Numbered from the stretch's first letter, positions 1-8,942 are shown. The stretch is DNA of 64,000 nt from Rhodanobacter sp. OK091 (GCF_900142825.1 NZ_FRCH01000004.1:124001-188000); one strand, 5' to 3'. Notes: a model not told the origin generated them from the letters alone. Numbers and translations: made by a program.

Positions 1-2
1 CA

Positions 3-497
3 GCCACCGCCGCGGACTGGGCGCGACTGGGACAGGACTATCTCGCGCGCACGGCACAGGCACGCGAAGGCAAGCCGCGTTTCGTCGATGCCAATCCGCT
101 CAATTGGCGGCTGGCGGGTGCGGCGCTGGCGATGTTGCCCGGTGCGCGCGTGGTGAACAGTCGTGGCGACGCGCTGGAAACCAGCTTCGCCTGTTACCGC
201 CAGCTGTTCGACAGCGGCAACGAGTTCAGTTACGACCTCGACCATATTGCCAGCTACTGGCGCGACTACGACAGGCTTTGCCGACACTGGCAGCGCCTGT
301 TCCCGCAGCGCTTCCTCGATCATGTCCACGAGTCGTCGCAGGCCGACCCCGAAGCCCGGGTCCGGCGCCTGTTGGCGTTCTGCGGCTTTGAATACGATCC
401 GGCCTGCCTGGCGATTCATTGCCCGCAACCCATCGCGCGCAGTGCGCCGTACGGCAGCGAGTTGAATCGATTGCGGATGTTGCTTGGTGCTGCCTGA
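3..497 (+). CDS. Sulfotransferase family protein, C-terminal part (5' end outside window)
   Basis: The frame is open from the window edge to a TGA at 495-497, so only the last 164 or so residues are seen. They match the C-terminal half of bacterial sulfotransferases, which are often fused to N-terminal TPR repeats. Visible marks are RFVDANPLNW, then RVVNSRGDALETSFACY, the PAPS 3'-phosphate-binding type segment (R...RD..(D/E)...S.Y), then SYDLDHIASYWRDY and the terminal LLAFCGFEYDPACLAIH. The family moves sulfate from PAPS to a hydroxyl or tyrosine acceptor; the substrate cannot be inferred. The tail after LAIH is short and lacks the usual R-(T/S)-x-S-x-WQVR segment, so the protein may be divergent or C-terminally trimmed. 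It converges on the epimerase gene 14 bp away. Confidence 0.8.
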   Translation, partial: ATAADWARLGQDYLARTAQAREGKPRFVDANPLNWRLAGAALAMLPGARVVNSRGDALETSFACYRQLFDSGNEFSYDLDHIASYWRDYDRLCRHWQRLFPQRFLDHVHESSQADPEARVRRLLAFCGFEYDPACLAIHCPQPIARSAPYGSELNRLRMLLGAA

Positions 498-511
498 TCG
501 GGTGTTGTCGG

Positions 512-1450
512 TCAGCGCCGCAGCGAACGCGCCGCGGCCAGCCGCCGCTGTCGCGCCGATGGGTTGAGCAGCACCGGCAGCCAGGGAGAGAACGGTTGCG
601 GCGTGATGCCGAGCGCGACGTAACCGTCGACCGTGCCCACCGAATCGGTGTGCAGCGAGCGGAAATTGTCGAGCGAGAAGGGTTTGCCTGGCAGCAGTTC
701 GGCGAACTGCGCCTGCAGCCGGCCGAGGCTGTCGGGCAGCGCGATGATGGGCGTGCGCAAGCCGGCGGCCGTGCGGATTTTCCGCACGATCTCGCCCAGC
801 GTGAGCACTTCGGGGCCGTACAGTTCGAAGCTGCGCCGCCGCCCGAGCTTGTCGCTGCCGACGCAACGTGCAATCGCCTCGGCCACGTCGCCGACGAAGG
901 TGGGCGCCATCCGTGCCTTCGCGCGCGCCAGCGGCAACACCGGCATGCGTCGCAGCAGCGCGGCAAAGCGGCTGACCAGTCCATCGCCCGCGCCGAATAT
1001 CACGCTGGGCTGGTAGATCGTCCAGTCGAGTCCGGATGCCTTGGTCAGCACCTCGGCCTCGCCGCGGGTCTTCAGGTATTGCGACAAACCCTGGCCGGCT
1101 TTCAGCGAGCTCATCTGGTGCAGGCGTGGGATGCCGCTGGCGTGACAGGCTGCGATCAGGCGACGGGTCAGCTCCACGTGGGTGCGCTGGAAGGTATTCG
1201 GACCGCTCGGGTTGAGGATGCCGACCAGATTGATCACCGCGTCCGCGCCGACGAGGTGCCGGCGCAGCGTGTCGTCGTCGTAGACGTTGGCGCTGCGTAC
1301 GCTCACACCGGGCAACACGCCCAGTTCGCGGTGCTGCTCCCGATTGCGCGACAGCAGCACGATGCGATGGCCGTCGGCGGCCAGCCGCGGCAGCAGATGG
1401 CTGCCGACGAAACCGGTACCGCCGAGAATGACGAGTTGCTGTGCGGCCAT
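512..1450 (-). CDS. NAD(P)-binding epimerase, complex I NDUFA9-like
   Basis: This 312-residue short-chain epimerase-type protein has an N-terminal Rossmann nucleotide site, GGTGFVG at residues 10-16. It continues with VINLVGIL and a Tyr-containing RLHQMSSLKA/YLKTRGEAE stretch, as in atypical SDRs of the NDUFA9/NAD-dependent epimerase family. These proteins bind NAD(P) and are often of unknown substrate; some act in quinone or lipid metabolism. I chose the ATG at 1450 because AGGACAG lies about 8 nt upstream and the Rossmann fold follows at once. The upstream ORF extension has no domain. The start is 25 bp after the stop of the lytic transglycosylase on the same strand, so the two are probably cotranscribed. 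The family is clear; the reaction is not. Confidence 0.85.
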   Translation of the reverse strand: MAAQQLVILGGTGFVGSHLLPRLAADGHRIVLLSRNREQHRELGVLPGVSVRSANVYDDDTLRRHLVGADAVINLVGILNPSGPNTFQRTHVELTRRLIAACHASGIPRLHQMSSLKAGQGLSQYLKTRGEAEVLTKASGLDWTIYQPSVIFGAGDGLVSRFAALLRRMPVLPLARAKARMAPTFVGDVAEAIARCVGSDKLGRRRSFELYGPEVLTLGEIVRKIRTAAGLRTPIIALPDSLGRLQAQFAELLPGKPFSLDNFRSLHTDSVGTVDGYVALGITPQPFSPWLPVLLNPSARQRRLAAARSLRR

Positions 1451-1475
1451 GCGGATCTGTCCTGGATAGGCAGCG

Positions 1476-3536
1476 TCAAGGCGACGCGTTGGGCGCGCTG
1501 GATGTCGCTGCCGGAACACTGGCCGGCTCCACGGCCGGACAGCTGATCGCGCGGCGCACCGTCGACGCGTTTGGCAGTCCATACGGCTGGCCGATCGCAC
1601 TCATGCGCGTGGCCAGCGGCACGGCATTGCCATGCAGGCGCCAGTCGTAGATCACGCTGAACGCCATCACCCGCGCCACATACTCGCGGGTTTCCTTGAA
1701 CGGGATGGTCGCCACGAACAGGTCCGGCGTCAACGTGCCGCGCGCGGCCAGCCACTGGTCGACGCGGTTCGGGCCGGCGTTGTAGGCAGCGCTGGCCAGC
1801 CACGGCGAACCGTTGAAACGCTCGGCCATCTGCGCCAGATAGCGGGTGCCCAGCACGATGTTGGTGGCCGGGTCGTACAGCGTGTCGCCACCGCCCCAGT
1901 CGAGGCCATTGCGTTTGGCCACCAGCGCGGCGGTGGCGGGCACCAATTGCATCAGGCCGCGGGCGTCTGCGCCGGAGCGCGCATCGTCCATCCATGCGCT
2001 TTCGGCGCGCACGATGCCATAGGCCCAGACCGGTTCGATGCCGGCCTGTTCGGCCTGCGGCACCACGCCGTCCTGACTGGCCAGCGGGAAGCGCAGGTCG
2101 TACAGCCGCAGCGCATCGCCGCTGCTGAGAGTGAATACGGCGCGGTCGTACCAGCCGCGGCGATGGGCCAGATCGGAGGCGATCTGCAAGGTGGCCTGAT
2201 CGGCGTCCTGCAGCGCGCGGGTCCATTCGCGCCGGGCCAGCTTGGGCAGGCCGACCGCGTACAGCTCGAAGGCGCGCAGCAGGCCGGGGTTGGCCAGCAA
2301 GGCCTGTTCGCCTTGAGGATTGTCGGCGAGGGTCAACGGGCAGATCGCGTACGGCTGGTCAAGCTTGTCGGCGGCGAGAAAACCGTAGAACGTGGACTTG
2401 GTGGCCTGCGCGATGAGCTGCCGGCGTGCCTCGTCGCTGCGGCCCAGCGCGGTCAGCGCGCGGGCGTGGAAGTATTGCCATTCGCCGTCCTGCTGCTGGC
2501 TGGCCGGCATCGCGTCGATCGCCTCCAGCACCGCGGTCCAGTTCTGCCGGGCCAGCGCCACGCGCACGCGCCATTCGCGGCTGACATCGGTCTGCATGGC
2601 GGCGGGCAGCGCGATCAGGCGGGCCAGCGCGCCATCGTCGAAATCGGTGGCGTGGAACAGCGCCAGCGCGTACAGGATCTGGCCGCGCTGCTGTTCGCTG
2701 AAACTGAAGTGCGCTTGAAGTTGCTGCCAGGCCGTGTCGGCGCTGGTGGACTGACGGCGAGCCAGCCGGGTCAATGCCAGCGTGGCGGCCTGCCGGTTGC
2801 GCGAGGTGTCGGGCCAGTCGGCTGCGGTAGTCAGCGCGCCGGCCGGATCGCGCAGCGCCAGCGCGAGTCGTTGCGCGGTGGCGCGATCATCTGCCGGCAG
2901 CCAGTCGGCCAGCTTGGCGATGGTGCCGGGCTGGCCGGCGTCGGCAGCGCGGTCGATGCGCGTCCACAGCCGTGCACTGGTCAGCAAGCCCTGGTCGTGC
3001 GCGGCATCGAGTACTGCATCGCAGGCATCGGGTAGATTCGGTTTGGCCCAGAAGGTGGCCAGGTCCTTGTCGAAATCCAACGTGCCGCCGCTGGCCAGTC
3101 GCGCCTGCAACGCATCGCAGCCGAGCGTGTCGCCGAGGCCGGGCTGGTACAGCGCGAGGAAATGGTTCCAGTCCTGGCGACGCGCCAGTTCCAGCAGGAA
3201 CGAGCGGCGCAGGTCGGCGGCGGGAATCCAGTCGGGATACTGCTTGAGATACGACTCGACGGCGGCGCGGTCGATCTGCTGGATATCGTGTTCCAGCGCC
3301 GCCGCCTGCAGATAAGGGTACAGCGGATAGTCGCGCAGGCCGGCGGCCAGGCTCCGCCAGCCATCGCCACCTTGCTGGGCGGCGGCGTACGCCTGCTTGA
3401 AGGCGGCGCGCTGAGCGGCACTGGGCTCGGCGGCATGCGCGATCGCGGCGATCAGCAAACAGCCGGTCACCGATAACAACCGGGCCAGCAACGGCCGGCT
3501 GAACGAGATGCGCCGAGGTGGGGCGACAACAAACAT
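1476..3536 (-). CDS. slt: Soluble lytic murein transglycosylase
   Basis: The 686-residue periplasmic enzyme cleaves the MurNAc-GlcNAc bond of peptidoglycan and forms 1,6-anhydro-MurNAc. It has a signal peptide (LLARLLSVTGCLLIAAIAHA) and a long alpha-superhelical U/L domain as in Slt70. The C-terminal SLT domain carries catalytic Glu512 in VRAESAWMDD, then GLMQLVPATA and AYNAGPNRVDQWL. Length is close to E. coli Slt70 (645 aa). The ATG at 3536 has AGGAGT 6 nt upstream and leads straight into the signal peptide, so the longer upstream frame is not needed. About 40 residues, rich in Ser, Ala and Pro, follow the SLT domain. It is divergent from the GH17 gene and upstream of the epimerase gene. 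Confidence 0.93.
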   Translation of the reverse strand: MFVVAPPRRISFSRPLLARLLSVTGCLLIAAIAHAAEPSAAQRAAFKQAYAAAQQGGDGWRSLAAGLRDYPLYPYLQAAALEHDIQQIDRAAVESYLKQYPDWIPAADLRRSFLLELARRQDWNHFLALYQPGLGDTLGCDALQARLASGGTLDFDKDLATFWAKPNLPDACDAVLDAAHDQGLLTSARLWTRIDRAADAGQPGTIAKLADWLPADDRATAQRLALALRDPAGALTTAADWPDTSRNRQAATLALTRLARRQSTSADTAWQQLQAHFSFSEQQRGQILYALALFHATDFDDGALARLIALPAAMQTDVSREWRVRVALARQNWTAVLEAIDAMPASQQQDGEWQYFHARALTALGRSDEARRQLIAQATKSTFYGFLAADKLDQPYAICPLTLADNPQGEQALLANPGLLRAFELYAVGLPKLARREWTRALQDADQATLQIASDLAHRRGWYDRAVFTLSSGDALRLYDLRFPLASQDGVVPQAEQAGIEPVWAYGIVRAESAWMDDARSGADARGLMQLVPATAALVAKRNGLDWGGGDTLYDPATNIVLGTRYLAQMAERFNGSPWLASAAYNAGPNRVDQWLAARGTLTPDLFVATIPFKETREYVARVMAFSVIYDWRLHGNAVPLATRMSAIGQPYGLPNASTVRRAISCPAVEPASVPAATSSAPNASP

Positions 3537-3657
3537 GGGGACTCCTGCGGTCGATCTATGTGCAGTGTAGTCGATGGTCCGGATTCGCTTGTCGCGAATC
3601 GGTGAGGGCTCGCCTGCTAAGCTGATGCGCTTCGTCTTCAGTATTTCCGGGATCGGC

Positions 3658-5250
3658 ATGTCGTCAACGCCTTCGCCAGTTTTTCGTCGAGCCGGGTGGG
3701 CGTGGGTAGTGCTGGTGGCGCTGGCTTTGGCCGGTGCGTACTGGTGGTGGGCGATCGGCCGGCCGGTGGCGCTGCCGGATGCGCCGTCGGCGCGGATCGC
3801 CTGCGTGTCGTATGCGCCGTTTCGCAACGCCGGCGAAACGCCGCTGGATGCGCTGGCCTTCATCTCTCCCGAGCGTATCGACGAGGATCTGCGTGCGCTG
3901 TCGCAACGCTTCGATTGCGTGCGGACCTACTCGCAAGGGCAAGGTCTGAGCGCGGTGCCGCAGATCGCCGAACGCTACGGTATGAAGGTACTGATGGGCA
4001 TCTGGCTGGGTGCCGACAAGAAGTCGAACGCGCAGCAGATCGAGCTGGGCATCGCCACCGCGCGCAAGTATCCGCAGGTGCTGCGCGGCGTGATCGTGGG
4101 CAACGAGGTGCTTTTGCGCGGCGATCTGTCGGCGACGCAATTGGAGGGCTATCTGCGTGAGGTGCGCTCGGCGATCAGCGTGCCGGTAACTTATGCCGAT
4201 GTGTGGGAGTACTGGATGCGCCATCCCGAGCTGGCCGGCTCGGTCGATTACCTCACCATCCATGTCCTGCCGTACTGGGAGGACGAGCCGGTATCGCCGG
4301 AGCGCGCGGTGCAGCATGTGGCGACGGTATACGCGACGGTGCAACAGACGTTTCCAGGACGGCGCGTGATGATCGGCGAAACCGGCTGGCCCAGTGCCGG
4401 ACGGCCGCGTCAGGCAGCCAGCGCCAGCCTGGTCAACGAAGCGCGCTACCTGCGCGAATTCCTGGTCTACGCGGCGACTGTGCACATGCCTTACAACGTG
4501 ATCGAGGCATTCGACCAGCCGTGGAAGCGCGTGCAGGAAGGCGCCGCCGGCGGTTACTGGGGCATCTTCGATGTGCAGGCGCAGCCGAAGTTCGCGATGC
4601 AGGGACCGGTCATCGAAGAGTCGCATTGGTGGGCCGGGTGGCTTGCCGGTGTCGCTGGCGCCGGATGGTTTGCATCGATCGGAGCATGGCGGCGGCGCTG
4701 GCGAGGCTGGCGTGGCTGGACGGCGCTGGCGCTGACCGGCGTCGCCAGCGGCTGTGCGCTGGCCTGGCAGTACCGCCAGATGTGGTATGCCTGCGGCAAT
4801 CTGTGGGAATGGACGGAATCGTTCATCGCCTGCGGCGTGGCCTTGCTCACAGCACTGCTGCTGGCGCGCTGGATCGCTGCGCGGCTGGCCGGTGTGACGC
4901 CGCCTTCCGTCTCCGGATGGCTGCGCCTGGGCTGGCTGTTTGCGCTGGCGTTCTACGGCCTGTTGCTCGCATTCAATGGGCGTTATCGGGATTTTCCGCT
5001 GGGCCTGTTCATGCTGCCCAGCGTCGGCTACGCCCTGGTTACCTGGTTGTCCGATCGACGCGACGTGGCGATGCCGCTGCTGGAGGAACGTTTCCTCGCT
5101 GCCTGGTTGCCGTTGCTCGCCGCGATCGTGCTGGTGGGGGAAAACGGCATCACGCCGGTGGCGTGGCTATGGTTGGGATTGAACCTGCTGCTGGCGTTGT
5201 CGGTGTGGTTCGACTGGCGCAACGCGCGCCTGCAGCCGCAGCAGGCGTAG
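3658..5250 (+). CDS. Membrane-anchored glycoside hydrolase family 17 protein
   Basis: The 530-residue protein has an N-terminal membrane anchor (WAWVVLVALALAGAYWWW), a periplasmic GH17 (beta/alpha)8 domain and about six predicted C-terminal membrane segments from residue 325 on. The two GH17 glutamates are visible: acid/base Glu150 in VIVGNEVLLRG and nucleophile Glu241 in MIGETGWPSAG. GH17 enzymes act on beta-1,3-glucans, and some bacterial members are transglycosylases that remodel cyclic or branched glucans. With its membrane-embedded C-terminus, a role in processing periplasmic or surface beta-glucan during export is plausible but inferred. ATG 3658 fits the anchor; ATG 3622 is an alternative, and neither has a strong ribosome site. 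Its last 84 bp overlap the antisense gene ending at 5167. Confidence 0.85.
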   Translation: MSSTPSPVFRRAGWAWVVLVALALAGAYWWWAIGRPVALPDAPSARIACVSYAPFRNAGETPLDALAFISPERIDEDLRALSQRFDCVRTYSQGQGLSAVPQIAERYGMKVLMGIWLGADKKSNAQQIELGIATARKYPQVLRGVIVGNEVLLRGDLSATQLEGYLREVRSAISVPVTYADVWEYWMRHPELAGSVDYLTIHVLPYWEDEPVSPERAVQHVATVYATVQQTFPGRRVMIGETGWPSAGRPRQAASASLVNEARYLREFLVYAATVHMPYNVIEAFDQPWKRVQEGAAGGYWGIFDVQAQPKFAMQGPVIEESHWWAGWLAGVAGAGWFASIGAWRRRWRGWRGWTALALTGVASGCALAWQYRQMWYACGNLWEWTESFIACGVALLTALLLARWIAARLAGVTPPSVSGWLRLGWLFALAFYGLLLAFNGRYRDFPLGLFMLPSVGYALVTWLSDRRDVAMPLLEERFLAAWLPLLAAIVLVGENGITPVAWLWLGLNLLLALSVWFDWRNARLQPQQA

Positions 5251-5580
5251 GCTGCCGATCAACAGTGCCACGGCGCCGATCTCGAAGTCGTAGAGCTCGA
5301 ATGCGAACGCGCCCAGCGCGGCGGCCAGCCATGCCAGCCACGGGCGTTGCGACAACAGCGACAGCGCAGCGGCGAGCAGTGCCGCGACACCATAGGCGTG
5401 ATACAGAAAACCCACTATCAGCCACTGCCGTCCGCTGCACCACGCGGGGGCGTTGACGGCGTCGCACTGCTGTCCGATCGCATGGGATTCGATCAGGCTG
5501 AAACGAAGCCATGCCGTACCCAGCACGACTGCCAGCAGCAGTACCCATGGCCATCCCCATCGCCACGTTGTCGACTTCAT
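5167..5580 (-). CDS. Small membrane protein of unknown function
   Basis: A 137-residue protein with three or four hydrophobic segments: WVLLLAVVLGTAWL near the N-terminus, WLIVGFLYHAYGVAALLAAAL, WLAWLAAALGAFAFEL and IGAVALLIGSLRLL. It ends in a Gln/Arg-rich tail. ATG 5580 overlaps the TGA of the upstream hydrolase gene as ATGA, so translation is probably coupled; a GGAG lies about 9 nt upstream. The last 84 bp run antisense to the end of the GH17 gene, so that overlap must satisfy two reading frames or the true C-terminus is shorter. I do not recognise a family. It is supported by its hydrophobic periodicity and the coupled start. Confidence 0.6.
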   Translation of the reverse strand: MKSTTWRWGWPWVLLLAVVLGTAWLRFSLIESHAIGQQCDAVNAPAWCSGRQWLIVGFLYHAYGVAALLAAALSLLSQRPWLAWLAAALGAFAFELYDFEIGAVALLIGSLRLLRLQARVAPVEPHRQRQQQVQSQP

Positions 5581-6389
5581 TGGCGCCGACTCCGTGAGGT
5601 GTTGCCGCCGACATGTGCCGGCAGGCGGATCTCCGCCGCCAGCGGCAGGTGATCGGAGAACGCCTGCGGCAGCGCCCAGGTCTTGTCCAGGTGGATCGCC
5701 GGGGTGGTCAGGATGTGATCCAGCGCGCGCCGCGGCTTCCAGCTGGGAAAGGTCGGGGTCGATTGCGCCGGTGGCTGCAGATTGCATTTGGCGAACAGGT
5801 GGGCCATCTCGACGCTGTGCGGCTCTGTGTTGAGATCGCCCATCAACACCGCGTGTGGAAAGTCATGCAGCAACTCCGCAATGAAGCCGAGCTGGCGTGC
5901 ACGCGCCGGCGCGCTCAGCGACAGGTGCGCGATCATCACCGCCAGCGCGCTGTCGCCTTCGCCGAACTGCGCCAGCAGTGCGCCGCGGCCGGGGATACGG
6001 CTGGGCAGCGGATAGTCCAGCACCGAGTGCGGCTCCAGTCGGCTGATCAGTCCGTTCGCCGAATGCGCCAGCCGCGCCATCGCCCGGTTCGGCTGGTGGC
6101 TCCAGAACGGCATGCCGGCGGTTTCGGCGAGGTAGCGGGTCTGGTTGAGGAAGCCCGAACGCAGGCTGCCGGCATCGGCCTCCTGCAGGCCGATCACGTC
6201 GAACTGCGGCAGTACCTCGGCGAGCCGGTCGAGGTTGTCCATCTTGCTGCGCCCGGGCAGCACGGCGTTGATGCTGCGAGTGACGTATTCGCTGTAACGC
6301 TGGACGCTGGCGCCGGCCAGGATGTTGCAGCTCAGCAGGCGCAGACGGCGCTCGGCAGGGGCAGCTTGGAGGAGGGCGGCGCGGGTCAT
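5577..6389 (-). CDS. Endonuclease/exonuclease/phosphatase (EEP) family hydrolase
   Basis: The 270-residue protein has the DNase I/EEP fold landmarks: LLSCNILAG at the start, DVIGLQEAD with the metal-binding Glu, MIAHLSLS with the catalytic His, VLMGDLNTEP with the Asp/Asn pair, RRALDHIL with the Asp-His pair, and FSDHLPLAAEI at the end. EEP enzymes are Mg2+-dependent phosphodiesterases; substrates range from DNA to phospholipids and phosphoinositides, so I give no substrate. No signal peptide is visible. ATG 6389 lacks a clear ribosome site; GTG 6398 or 6402 are alternatives. It overlaps the next membrane-protein gene by 4 bp. This gene next to dsbA and cytochrome c4 is a recurring order in xanthomonads. 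Confidence 0.87.
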   Translation of the reverse strand: MTRAALLQAAPAERRLRLLSCNILAGASVQRYSEYVTRSINAVLPGRSKMDNLDRLAEVLPQFDVIGLQEADAGSLRSGFLNQTRYLAETAGMPFWSHQPNRAMARLAHSANGLISRLEPHSVLDYPLPSRIPGRGALLAQFGEGDSALAVMIAHLSLSAPARARQLGFIAELLHDFPHAVLMGDLNTEPHSVEMAHLFAKCNLQPPAQSTPTFPSWKPRRALDHILTTPAIHLDKTWALPQAFSDHLPLAAEIRLPAHVGGNTSRSRRQ

Positions 6390-6520
6390 CGCAACACACA
6401 CTACAGGGAAGGAGGATGCCCACGCTCTTGGACGTGCGCCGGGCAATGCCGCGAAGCATGATCCATCGCATGTGAACAAGACGGCACTCGCGCCACCGGA
6501 GGCGGCACGGTGCGGCCGGC

Positions 6521-7171
6521 TTATTTGCCGCTCAGCTCGCGCTTGACCAGCCAGAGCGTCACCGCAATCATTTCGTCGAACGAGTGGACGGTGGCCACGC
6601 GATACTTGCCGTTGACCACGATGGTCGGCGTGCCGTCCACCTGCCACTTCTGGATCAGCGCCAGATCGTTCTTCAGCTTTTCGGTCGTTTCGGCGGACGT
6701 GGCGATGCCCATGAACGCGGCGCGGTCGACGCCTTCGCGGGCGTAGAAGTCGGCCAGTTCGTCCATCGAATTGATCGGGTAGTTCTGGCCGAATTTGGCG
6801 GCGAACAAGGCCAGGTGCGTGCGGTCGACTACGCCCAGTTGCTTCGCTGCGTAATAGGCGCGCGCATACGGCAGCCACTCGGCGTTGAACGGCGCCGGTA
6901 CCAGCTTGAACTCCGCGCCTGCCGGCAGCTGCTTGCGCAGTTTCTCGGCGGCTGGTGCGAACTGCGCGCAGTGAATGCAGCCGTACGAAAACACCTCGAC
7001 CACTTCCACCTTGCCGGCACTGCTGTAACGCTGCTGCGGAGCAGGCAGGGTCACGTACTCGGTGCCTTCGGTGTACGGGGCCGTGGTGCTGGACTGCGCG
7101 GTGCACGCGCTGGCCAGCAGCAGACCGCCGAACAGGATGAATGCGTGCAGACGGGCAAATCGCTTGAGCAT
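6521..7171 (-). CDS. dsbA: DsbA-like thiol:disulfide interchange lipoprotein (CIHC)
   Basis: The 216-residue DsbA-fold protein introduces disulfides into exported proteins. The redox motif is C65-I-H-C68 in FSYGCIHCAQF, and the cis-proline loop is GTPTIVVNGKYR. The signal sequence ends in LLLASAC, so Cys23 is probably lipidated and the enzyme tethered to a membrane. Ile in place of the usual Pro of CPHC should change the redox potential (inference). ATG 7171 follows a purine-rich GAGAGAA. It sits 43 bp after a second DsbA-type gene, and the pair share extended similarity (GVVDRTH/GVVDKTH, GTPTI/STPTM), so they look like a tandem duplication. No dsbB is nearby. Confidence 0.9.
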   Translation of the reverse strand: MLKRFARLHAFILFGGLLLASACTAQSSTTAPYTEGTEYVTLPAPQQRYSSAGKVEVVEVFSYGCIHCAQFAPAAEKLRKQLPAGAEFKLVPAPFNAEWLPYARAYYAAKQLGVVDRTHLALFAAKFGQNYPINSMDELADFYAREGVDRAAFMGIATSAETTEKLKNDLALIQKWQVDGTPTIVVNGKYRVATVHSFDEMIAVTLWLVKRELSGK

Positions 7172-7214
7172 GGGGTTCTCTCTTCGCTTGGGGGTCGGCA
7201 TCAATCGAGCCGGC

Positions 7215-8099
7215 TTACTTGCCGGCCGCTTCCTTGGACACCAGCCACTGGGTCAGCTCGATCGCCTGCGCGTAGCCACCAGCAGAGGTTGCCGTGAAGC
7301 GGTACTTGCCGTTGATGATCATGGTCGGGGTGCTGTCCACGCCGTAGGCCTTCATCAGGTCGTCGGCACGCTTCATCTGCGTATTGATGGAGAACGAGTT
7401 GGCGATGCCGACGAACTCCTTCGGATCGACGCCGTACTTGGCGTAGAACTTCGCGATGTCGTCGATCGTCGGCCATGCCTCCTTGGGCTTGGGCTTTTCA
7501 GCCTTGAGGTCGTAAGTGGACAGCTCGCCGGTTTTCCAGGCGGCGTCGAACATCGCATCGTGGGTCTTGTCGACGACGCCGAGCGCCTGTGCCGCGTAGA
7601 ACGCGCGCTGGAACACCGGCCAGTTCTCGTCCGGACGGAACGAGGCCGCCAGATAATTCATCACCGCGTTCGGCGGCAGGCTCTTGGCGATCTGGTCGGC
7701 GGTGGCATGGAAGCCGTTGCAGGCCGGGCACGCATACGAGAACACTTCGGTCACTTCGATCTTGCCCGGATGGCTGGTCGGCTGCGCCGGCTCGATCACG
7801 AAGTAGTTCTTGCCCTCGACCCATTTGCCGTTGTCGACAAAGGGCGCCGCCGCTGCGACAGGTGTGGCAGCGGCCGGTGCGGCGCTGCCTGTGGCAGCCG
7901 GCGTTGCGCTGCTGGTGGCTGCCGGTGCGGGGGTTGTGGCGGCGTTGGCCGGGGCAGCGCTGCTTGGTGCGGCTGGCGTGGCCGCGGTGCTGCTGGTTAC
8001 GGGCGCGGCCGGTGGGACGCTGCCGCCGGTGTCGCTGTCATGGCTGCAGGCGGCAAGCGCGAGCAGGGCGGCACACAGGAACGGCAGACGCTTCAACAT
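7215..8099 (-). CDS. Second DsbA-like lipoprotein with Ala/Pro/Thr-rich linker (CPAC)
   Basis: The 294-residue DsbA-family protein has a lipoprotein signal (LLALAAC, lipid Cys18). A low-complexity Ala/Pro/Thr/Ser tether of about 65 residues (roughly 20-95) is followed by the thioredoxin-like domain with CPAC in FSYACPACNGFH and cis-Pro loop STPTMIINGKYR. The tether would hold the catalytic domain well away from the membrane. Start ATG 8099 has GAGG about 8 nt upstream. It lies between cytochrome c4 (upstream, 63 bp) and the CIHC paralogue (downstream), all on the minus strand. Two paralogues with different active sites suggest either two substrate ranges or an oxidase plus an isomerase-like partner; the sequence does not say which. 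Confidence 0.9.
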   Translation of the reverse strand: MLKRLPFLCAALLALAACSHDSDTGGSVPPAAPVTSSTAATPAAPSSAAPANAATTPAPAATSSATPAATGSAAPAAATPVAAAAPFVDNGKWVEGKNYFVIEPAQPTSHPGKIEVTEVFSYACPACNGFHATADQIAKSLPPNAVMNYLAASFRPDENWPVFQRAFYAAQALGVVDKTHDAMFDAAWKTGELSTYDLKAEKPKPKEAWPTIDDIAKFYAKYGVDPKEFVGIANSFSINTQMKRADDLMKAYGVDSTPTMIINGKYRFTATSAGGYAQAIELTQWLVSKEAAGK

Positions 8100-8162
8100 G
8101 GCAGACCTCGAAAGATGGGGCATGGAACCGACAGCGCCGACACGTCGGTCGGCGCAGGTCTA

Positions 8163-8942
8163 TCAGGGCGAGGGCGTGGCGGCCGGCTGGGTATCGGCGC
8201 TGTGCAAACCTTCGATGTAGCTGGACAGTGCGGAGATGTCGTCGGCGTCGAGTTTCTTCGCGATCGCCGGCATGATTTGCGATTGCGCATCGTCACCCCA
8301 GGTGGTGCCGTCGTGCCAGGCCTTCAGCGTGGCTTGGACGTACTGCGCGTGCTGACTGGTCAACTGCGGATACATCGCGCCCGGATTGCCGCGGCCGTCG
8401 ATGCTGTGGCAGGCCATGCAGGCCGGGATGCCGCGTGTGCTGTCACCTTGACGGAATAGGGTCTCGCCCTTTTCGACCAGCGCCTGGTCGGCTACGCCGG
8501 GCAGCGGGGTCTTGCTGGCGAAGTAGGCGCCTACGTCGTGCATGTCCTGGGGGGACAGCGGCGTGGCCATGCCCAGCATGATCGGGTTCTGCCGCTTGCC
8601 GGCCTTGAAGTCGGTCAGCTGGCGAACGATGTACCGCTCGCTCTGGCCGGCCAGCTTCGGGTATTGCGCGTCGCTGGAGTTGCCGTCCATGCCGTGGCAG
8701 GCACCGCAGGCGGCAGCCTTGGCCTGGCCGGCCGCGGCATCGCCGGGTTTGGCGGCTTCAGCCACCGCGGGCGCGACGAGAGGCGCTGCGCTGGCTGGTG
8801 TTGCCGCCGTGGCGGCAGCGGCAGGCGCGGCAGTTTTCGGCTGGGCGTCCTGTGCTGTCACCACACTGGCGGACAGTGCAAACACAAGGGCAATGGCGGA
8901 CCCAAGAACAGCGGGCCGAAAACCAGCGGACCGAAAACTCAT
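8163..8942 (-). CDS. Cytochrome c4-type di-heme protein
   Basis: The 259-residue exported di-heme cytochrome has signal peptide ALVFALSASVVTAQ and then an Ala/Pro-rich spacer. Two homologous class I cytochrome domains follow, with heme sites CGACH and CMACH and distal Met ligands in LGMATPLS and QIMPAI. Cytochrome c4 carries electrons from bc1 to terminal oxidases, so it may feed the aa3 oxidase encoded near 36 kb (inference). ATG 8942 has GGGAG about 9 nt upstream; the longer ORF start adds nothing recognisable. It is divergent from engB across a 116-bp gap that holds a good minus-strand promoter, and it is probably first in a run with both dsbA-type genes. Confidence 0.92.
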   Translation of the reverse strand: MSFRSAGFRPAVLGSAIALVFALSASVVTAQDAQPKTAAPAAAATAATPASAAPLVAPAVAEAAKPGDAAAGQAKAAACGACHGMDGNSSDAQYPKLAGQSERYIVRQLTDFKAGKRQNPIMLGMATPLSPQDMHDVGAYFASKTPLPGVADQALVEKGETLFRQGDSTRGIPACMACHSIDGRGNPGAMYPQLTSQHAQYVQATLKAWHDGTTWGDDAQSQIMPAIAKKLDADDISALSSYIEGLHSADTQPAATPSP

